A DNA stretch of 9,499 bases from CAZYWA01 sp964650975 [NCBI: uncultured bacterium]. GTDB taxonomy: Bacteria; JADJOY01. The notes under the pieces were generated by a model. That model did no database searches, was not told the origin of the DNA, and was given only the letters and a program-made list of their open reading frames with translations. The stretch lies in NCBI GenBank assembly GCA_964650975.1, contig CAZYWA010000304.1:1-9499 (forward strand), given 5' to 3'. The position numbers and the translations under genes were made by a program. Below, in pieces: positions 5,762 to 9,499 of this stretch; position 1 is the first letter of the stretch, and every line of letters starts with the position of its first letter.

Positions 5762-6510
5762 GCACGCCCCCGCTGCGCGCGCATGAACTCGGTCACGAAC
5801 GGGTCCGCCGGACGCTCCGCGAGCTCCGCGAGCGGCCCCACTTGCAGCACCCGCCCGCCGCGCATGATCGCGATCGCGTCGCCCAGGAACGCGGCCTCGG
5901 CCAGATCGTGGGTCACGAACAGCACGGTCTTCTCGAGCCGCGCGAAGAGCGCCTTGAGCTCGTCCTGCAGCTCGGCGCGGATCATCGGATCGAGCGCCGC
6001 GAGCGGCTCGTCGAGCAGCAGCACCTCGGGATCGAGCATCAAGGCACGCATCAGGCCGACCCGTTGCTGCTGTCCTCCCGAGAGCTGGCGCGGGAAGTGA
6101 TCGAGGAGCTCGCGGGGAAAGCGCGTCAGCTCGGCCAGCTCGACGACGCGCCGCTCGATCCGCTCGCGCTCCCAACCCAGGTCGCGCGCCACGATCGCCG
6201 CGTTCGCCGCCGCCGTGAGGTGGGGGAAGAGCCCGCCGTCCTGGATCACGTAGCCCATCCGTAGCCGCAGCCCGCGACGGCTCGAACGCTCCATGGGGAC
6301 ACCGCCCATCCGCACCGCGCCGGCGTCGGGAGCCGTGAGGCCCACCACCAGCCGGAGCAGCGTCGATTTGCCGCACCCGCTCGGGCCGATCAGGACCAGC
6401 GAGCGCCGCGCCGGCGCCTCGAGCCGCGGCACGTCGAGCACGACTCGGCCGCGATAGCTCTTGCGCACGCCGTCGAGCACCAGGGACGCGGCCGATGGCT
6501 CCACTTTCAC
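5758..6510 (-). CDS. ABC transporter ATPase of the quaternary-amine/osmoprotectant importer
   Basis: This 250-residue nucleotide-binding protein powers the fused permease encoded just downstream. Numbered from GTG 6510, it has Walker A GPSGCGKST (42-50), the Q-loop in YVIQDGGLFPHLT (Q90), signature LSGGQQQR (143-150), Walker B EVLLLDEP (162-169) and the switch His in FVTHD (201). The GGLFPHLT motif is typical of the OpuA/ProV/OsmV group. It ends shortly after the ATPase domain and has no CBS domains, unlike OpuA/OpuCA, so ionic-strength gating through CBS is absent. The start is uncertain: GTG 6510 gives the usual N-terminus (VKVEPSAASLVLDGVRKSY), GTG 6504 is an alternative, and the upstream ATG 6627 adds 39 unconserved residues lying across the divergent spacer. 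Its stop overlaps the next gene by 4 nt, indicating coupled translation. Confidence 0.9.
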   Translation of the reverse strand: MKVEPSAASLVLDGVRKSYRGRVVLDVPRLEAPARRSLVLIGPSGCGKSTLLRLVVGLTAPDAGAVRMGGVPMERSSRRGLRLRMGYVIQDGGLFPHLTAAANAAIVARDLGWERERIERRVVELAELTRFPRELLDHFPRQLSGGQQQRVGLMRALMLDPEVLLLDEPLAALDPMIRAELQDELKALFARLEKTVLFVTHDLAEAAFLGDAIAIMRGGRVLQVGPLAELAERPADPFVTEFMRAQRGRA

Positions 6511-6680
6511 CCGAGATCCGAGGGGCGAGTCCCTGCCCCGCTCGCCGGTGCTGTGTATCACGGACGTCAACCCGTCGATTTGGAGATCGACGAGGACGGC
6601 ACGATCCTGTTCCCTTGGCTCGGGCACCGGCCGCGACCGACGCGGCGGGTGAGGTCGAGCTACGCCGCGGGTTTACGATC
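6511..6680. promoter_or_regulatory. Divergent promoter spacer between transporter and egtBD operons
   Basis: This 170-nt spacer separates the start of the ATPase gene (minus) from the proposed start of egtB (plus), so both operons' promoters should lie here unless an upstream start is used. No clear -35/-10 pair was found by eye. A dyad at 6573-6592 is the best operator candidate. One frame through the middle (from GTG 6553) looks somewhat coding-like but matches nothing I recognise. Confidence 0.45.
6573..6592. promoter_or_regulatory. Candidate operator dyad in the divergent spacer
   Basis: CGTCGAT and ATCGACG are exact reverse complements separated by TTGGAG, giving a 20-bp dyad with its centre near the middle of the spacer (about 13 nt off). 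Spacing and symmetry would suit a dimeric helix-turn-helix regulator. No regulator gene is adjacent, and the words CGAT/ATCG are common in this GC-rich DNA, so chance is possible. Confidence 0.3.
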
Positions 6681-7952
6681 GTGGATCGCAACCGCTGGAT
6701 CGAACGATACCTGGCCACACGGGCCGAGACCGAGCGCCTGGCCGCTCCGCTCTCGGACGAGGACCAGATGCTGCAGGCGATGGCCGACGCGAGCCCCGTC
6801 AAGTGGCATCGCGCCCACACCACGTGGTTCTTCGAGACCTTCGTGCTGCTGCCAAGCGGCGCACGCGAGCACCATCCGCAGTACCGCTACCTCTTCAATT
6901 CGTATTACGAAGCGGTGGGACCTCGGCATCCGCGACCGCAGCGCGGGCTTCTGTCGCGGCCTTCGGCCCGCGACATCGACGCTTATCGGCGGGCCGTCGA
7001 CGGGCGCGTGGTGGCGCTCCTCGACGCGGCCGACGACGACCAGCGGCGGCGGCTCGCTCCCACGCTGGCGCTTGGCATCGCGCACGAGGAGCAGCACCAG
7101 GAGCTGATCCTCACCGACGTGCTGGCCGCGCTCGCCGCCAACGCCCTCGAGCCGGTCTACGTCGCGGCTCCCGCCGGCGAGGCCGCGCCGGAGGGAGATC
7201 TGGAACCGCCGGAATGGGTCGAGCACCAGGGCGGCCTGGTGCACGCCGGCGCGAAACCGGAGAGCGGCTTCGCGTTCGACAACGAGAGCCCGTCGCATCG
7301 CGTGTTCCTGGAGCCGTTCGCGCTCGCGAGCCGGCCGATCGTCAACGCCGAGGTGCTCGCGTTCGCACGCGACGGTGGCTACCGGCGAGCGTCGCTGTGG
7401 CTCAGCGAGGGCTGGGATTGGGTGCAGCGCAGTGGCGCCGCCGCGCCTGGCTACACCGAGATCGACGCCGATGCCGGCGCGCCGACGTGCTTCGGCTTGC
7501 ACGGTCGCCGGCCCGCTTCGCTCGCGAGCCCCGCCGCGCATCTCAGCTACTACGAAGCCGACGCGATCGCGCGCTGGCTCGGTGCGCGCCTACCCACCGA
7601 GATCGAGTGGGAGCACCGCGCGGAGCGCCTGCCCGTCGCGGGCCACTTCCGGGACGACGGCTGGCTGGTGCCGCGCGCGCCGGGCGCAGCGAGCGCTCGG
7701 TCCCCGAACCACGGGCTCTTCGGCGACGTATGGGAGTGGACGTCGAGTGCTTACGGGCCTTACCCGGGCTTCGCGGCCGGGGACGGTGCGCTCGGCGAGT
7801 ACAACGGCAAGTTCATGGTCGGGCAGATGGTGCTGCGCGGCGGCTCGTGTCTCTCGAACCGCGCGCATCTGCGCGCCACGTACCGCAACTTCTGGCCGCC
7901 AGCGACCCGCTTCCAGATGAGCGGCGCGCGCCTGGCACGGGATCTGCGTTAG
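6681..7952 (+). CDS. egtB: Ergothioneine biosynthesis sulfoxide synthase EgtB
   Basis: This 423-residue non-heme iron enzyme joins a cysteine or gamma-glutamylcysteine thiol to hercynine (trimethylhistidine) using O2, forming the sulfoxide precursor of ergothioneine. The N-terminal DinB-like domain (about 1-150) has DASPVKWHRAHTTWFFE with H46, then HEEQHQE with H135, H139 and E141, the expected three-His iron site. The C-terminal FGE-sulfatase-like domain (about 185-421) has SYYEADAIARWLGARLPTEIEWE, FGDVWEWTSSAYGPYPGF, GEYNGKFMVGQMVLRGGSC and ATYRNFWPPATRFQMSGARLAR. A Tyr pair lies at 75-76 (FNSYYE), while the FWPP segment replaces the Tyr-bearing region of mycobacterial EgtB; this resembles the cysteine-using type. 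GTG 6681 is chosen because family similarity begins there and the length is normal. The Shine-Dalgarno site is poor, and ATG 6495 would run into the opposing ATPase gene. It lacks the OvoA methyltransferase domain. egtD follows after 24 nt. Confidence 0.92.
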   Translation: MDRNRWIERYLATRAETERLAAPLSDEDQMLQAMADASPVKWHRAHTTWFFETFVLLPSGAREHHPQYRYLFNSYYEAVGPRHPRPQRGLLSRPSARDIDAYRRAVDGRVVALLDAADDDQRRRLAPTLALGIAHEEQHQELILTDVLAALAANALEPVYVAAPAGEAAPEGDLEPPEWVEHQGGLVHAGAKPESGFAFDNESPSHRVFLEPFALASRPIVNAEVLAFARDGGYRRASLWLSEGWDWVQRSGAAAPGYTEIDADAGAPTCFGLHGRRPASLASPAAHLSYYEADAIARWLGARLPTEIEWEHRAERLPVAGHFRDDGWLVPRAPGAASARSPNHGLFGDVWEWTSSAYGPYPGFAAGDGALGEYNGKFMVGQMVLRGGSCLSNRAHLRATYRNFWPPATRFQMSGARLARDLR

Positions 7953-7976
7953 CGAACCAAGACGGAGACCGACACG

Positions 7977-8954
7977 ATGATTCGAGCGACGCAACTCCGA
8001 GCAACGCAGGAGAGCCCGATCGCGGGCGCGGTTCTCCGCGGCCTCACCGCCGCGCGCAAGGTACTTCCGGCATGGCTTTTCTACGATCGTCGCGGGTCGG
8101 AGCTCTTCGAGGCGATCACCGAGCTGCCCGAGTACTACCTGACCCGGGTCGAGCGCGGATTGCTCGAGGCGCACTCGGCGGAGATCGTGCGGCTCGCGTG
8201 CGCGGGCACCGAGCGGCGCGTGCACGTGGTCGAGCTGGGCGCAGGCTCGGCCTGCAAGACCCGGGTTCTGCTCGCGGCTCTGGTCGAGCGCCAGGGGCGA
8301 ACGCTCTACGTGCCGATCGACGTCTCGCAAGGAGCACTGGACGACTGCACGGCGCGCCTCACCCACGAGGCCCCGCAGGTCGTGGTGCAGCCGCTCGCGA
8401 TGCGCCACGAGGAAGCGCTGGCCGAGGTGGTGCGGGTCGGGCCGCGGCGGCTGGTGCTCTTCATCGGCTCCTCGATCGGCAATCTCGACGACCGCGAAGC
8501 CGTGGCGCTGCTCGCCAGCGTGCGCCGCTCGCTGGCTCCCGGCGGGGCGCTGCTGGTGGGCGCCGATCGACGCAAGCCGCTCGACGTGCTGCTACCGGCC
8601 TACGACGACGCACAAGGCGTCACCGCCGAGTTCAACCGCAACATGCTGGCGCGCATCAATCGCGAGCTCGACGGCCATTTCGACCTCGGCCGGTTCGTGC
8701 ACCGCGCCGTCTGGAACGAGAAAGCGTCGGCGGTGGAGATGCACCTGGTCAGCCGTGGCGCGCAGCGCGTCCCCATCGACGCACTCGAGCTCACCGTCGA
8801 GCTCGCCGACGGCGAGACCATCCACACCGAGACCAGCAACAAGTACGACCAGGCCAGGATCCATGGAATCATCCGCGCCGCCGGCTTCGTTCCCGAGCGC
8901 GACTTCGTGGACGAGGCCGGCTGGTTCGGCCTGCACTTCTGCCGCGTCCCCTGA
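7977..8954 (+). CDS. egtD: L-histidine N-alpha-methyltransferase EgtD
   Basis: This 325-residue SAM-dependent methyltransferase converts histidine to its trimethylbetaine, hercynine, the first step of ergothioneine synthesis. Its motifs in order are LPAWLFYDRRGSELFEAITELPEYYLTRVE (about 30-59), the SAM-binding VELGAGSACKTRVLL (85-99), IDVS (114-117), IGSSIGNL (163-170, Asn169 in the position of the histidine-binding Asn), LPAYDDAQGVTAEFNRNMLARINREL (206-231, Tyr209) and HTETSNKYDQ (283-292), with Glu285 and Ser287 in the place of the substrate-binding Glu/Ser of mycobacterial EgtD. The whole length matches the family (about 320 residues) and no key residue is missing. ATG 7977 has GGAG 9 nt upstream. 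It is co-transcribed with egtB; the product hercynine is the EgtB substrate. Confidence 0.95.
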   Translation: MIRATQLRATQESPIAGAVLRGLTAARKVLPAWLFYDRRGSELFEAITELPEYYLTRVERGLLEAHSAEIVRLACAGTERRVHVVELGAGSACKTRVLLAALVERQGRTLYVPIDVSQGALDDCTARLTHEAPQVVVQPLAMRHEEALAEVVRVGPRRLVLFIGSSIGNLDDREAVALLASVRRSLAPGGALLVGADRRKPLDVLLPAYDDAQGVTAEFNRNMLARINRELDGHFDLGRFVHRAVWNEKASAVEMHLVSRGAQRVPIDALELTVELADGETIHTETSNKYDQARIHGIIRAAGFVPERDFVDEAGWFGLHFCRVP

Positions 8955-9003
8955 GCAAGTCGGCTCGGGCGCTCGTTCGCGCGCGGCTCCCCGGGGCCGG
9001 GGT

Positions 9004-9025
9004 GCCCGCGCGTGGAAGCGCGGGC
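9004..9025 (+). terminator. GC-rich hairpin after egtD
   Basis: GCCCGCGC (9004-9011) and GCGCGGGC (9018-9025) form a perfect 8-bp stem with loop GTGGAA, 50 nt after the egtD stop. It has no T-run. Position and stability suit the end of the egtBD transcript. The 137-nt spacer (8955-9091) also holds TACAAT at 9037-9042, a possible -10 for the next gene, but without a convincing -35. Confidence 0.4.
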
Positions 9026-9091
9026 CGCACACGTATTACAATCGCCTCTCTCTGCAGCGGTCGCGGTAGCTCCGCGGGGAATCGTGACGAT

Positions 9092-9499
9092 ATGACAGTG
9101 TGCCGATCGAACGAATTCCGGTCGCGCCGGGCGGTCCTCGCTCGGGTTTCCACGTGGCTGCTCGCGACCTGGCTCGCAGGCGCGCCCATCGGTCGCGCCA
9201 CGGCGACCGCCGAAGCGCACCGGATCCCGGCGATCGCCTCGCCGGCCGGTGGTGCGCCAGCAGAGGCGCGTGCCACGCGGGCTTCGATCGAGATCGACGG
9301 CGACGCCACCGCGCCGGTCTTCCTGATCCCGTCCACCAACCCCTTCGGTCTGAGCGACGTCGGCGCCTATGCGGCGCCCGGATTCGTGGACGTGGACGGC
9401 GACGGCGACCTGGATGCGTTCGTCGGCAATTCCGCGGGCGAGGTCCGCTTCTTCCGGAACACGGGGACGCCCACCAGCCCGGCGTTCGCTTCGCCCTCG
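9092..9499 (+). CDS. Secreted VCBS/FG-GAP repeat protein, N-terminal part
   Basis: The first 136 residues of a protein run off the right edge. The N-terminus has a basic stretch (RSRRAVLAR, 11-19) and a hydrophobic segment (VSTWLLATWLAGAPIG, about 19-34) ending in small residues, which looks like a signal peptide with cleavage near ATATA. A low-complexity Ala/Pro linker follows. Then comes a beta-propeller blade: GAYAAPGFVDVDGDGDLDAFVGN, with Asp 100, 102, 104, 106 and 108 forming the D-x-D-G-D-G-x-x-D calcium loop, and RFFRNTGTPTSPAF, the usual blade end of FG-GAP/VCBS proteins. It is probably exported and carries more blades beyond the window. ATG 9092 is preceded by GGGGA at 11 nt; GTG 9098 is an alternative. 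No functional link to egtBD is evident. Confidence 0.8.
   Translation, partial: MTVCRSNEFRSRRAVLARVSTWLLATWLAGAPIGRATATAEAHRIPAIASPAGGAPAEARATRASIEIDGDATAPVFLIPSTNPFGLSDVGAYAAPGFVDVDGDGDLDAFVGNSAGEVRFFRNTGTPTSPAFASPS

Noticed and set aside
2522-6100. A 1192-codon stop-free frame on the plus strand
   Set aside because: It lies opposite three well-supported minus-strand genes and has the His/Arg/Asp/Ala-rich composition of an antisense shadow in GC-rich DNA; no domain is recognisable.
6495-6680. ATG 6495 as the egtB start
   Set aside because: The extra 62 residues are Arg/Ser/Pro-rich, overlap the ATPase start on the other strand and lie outside EgtB similarity, although a start in between cannot be wholly excluded.
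5762-6823. Upstream extension of the fused binding-protein/permease frame to 852 residues
   Set aside because: The extension overlaps the ATPase gene in another frame and is Arg/Ala-rich; the signal-like peptide and GTGA overlap place the real start at 5761.
6681-7952. Assignment as OvoA (ovothiol) or SenA (selenoneine) instead of EgtB
   Set aside because: There is no C-terminal methyltransferase domain as in OvoA, an EgtD gene follows directly, and no SenB/SenC-like genes are present.
9037-9042. TACAAT as a -10 promoter box for the VCBS/FG-GAP gene
   Set aside because: No acceptable -35 at the right distance, and the upstream position is occupied by the hairpin; kept only as a remark.

Overview
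The window is high-GC, densely packed bacterial DNA with Shine-Dalgarno starts, several GTG starts and short overlaps between genes. The gene set (an ECF42-type sigma factor with a DGPF/YciI protein, ergothioneine genes, a secreted VCBS/FG-GAP protein) suits a soil or aquatic GC-rich bacterium, for example Myxococcota/Deltaproteobacteria-like. Actinobacteria-like or other GC-rich phyla cannot be excluded from this sequence alone. No rRNA, tRNA, CRISPR array, insertion sequence or phage gene was seen.

Region 1 (1-2095, + strand) is a sigma-factor module: the tail of an SRPBCC-fold protein, a YciI/DGPF-domain protein (183-605), a strongly structured 206-nt spacer (606-811), and a large ECF sigma factor with the long C-terminal extension typical of the ECF42 group (812-2095). 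A nested hairpin at 2119-2179 lies between this module and the convergent genes that follow.

Region 2 (2221-6510, - strand) reads leftwards as four genes: an ABC ATPase (5758-6510), a fused substrate-binding/permease protein of the quaternary-amine uptake family (4265-5761, overlapping the ATPase by 4 nt), a CRP-like/glutaredoxin-like/thioredoxin-reductase-like flavoprotein (2504-4198), and a UBP-type zinc-finger protein (2221-2490, 13 nt downstream). The last pair looks translationally linked. The 66-nt gap between the transporter and the reductase allows one transcript but does not prove it.

Region 3 (6681-8954, + strand) starts from the same 170-nt divergent spacer and encodes ergothioneine biosynthesis: egtB (iron-dependent sulfoxide synthase) and egtD (histidine N-alpha-methyltransferase), 24 nt apart. 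Neither egtA, egtC nor a C-S lyase is present here. The EgtB carries features I associate with the cysteine-using EgtB type, which would not need EgtA or EgtC.

The most interesting arrangement is the back-to-back pairing of egtBD with a betaine-type ABC importer. Its substrate-binding domain belongs to the same broad family as the ergothioneine importer EgtUV, and its ATPase lacks the CBS domains of the osmotically gated transporters. A hercynine/ergothioneine uptake role, perhaps together with a thiol-redox flavoprotein, is a reasonable hypothesis. Region 4 (9092-9499) is the start of a secreted protein with a calcium-binding VCBS/FG-GAP repeat, cut by the window edge.
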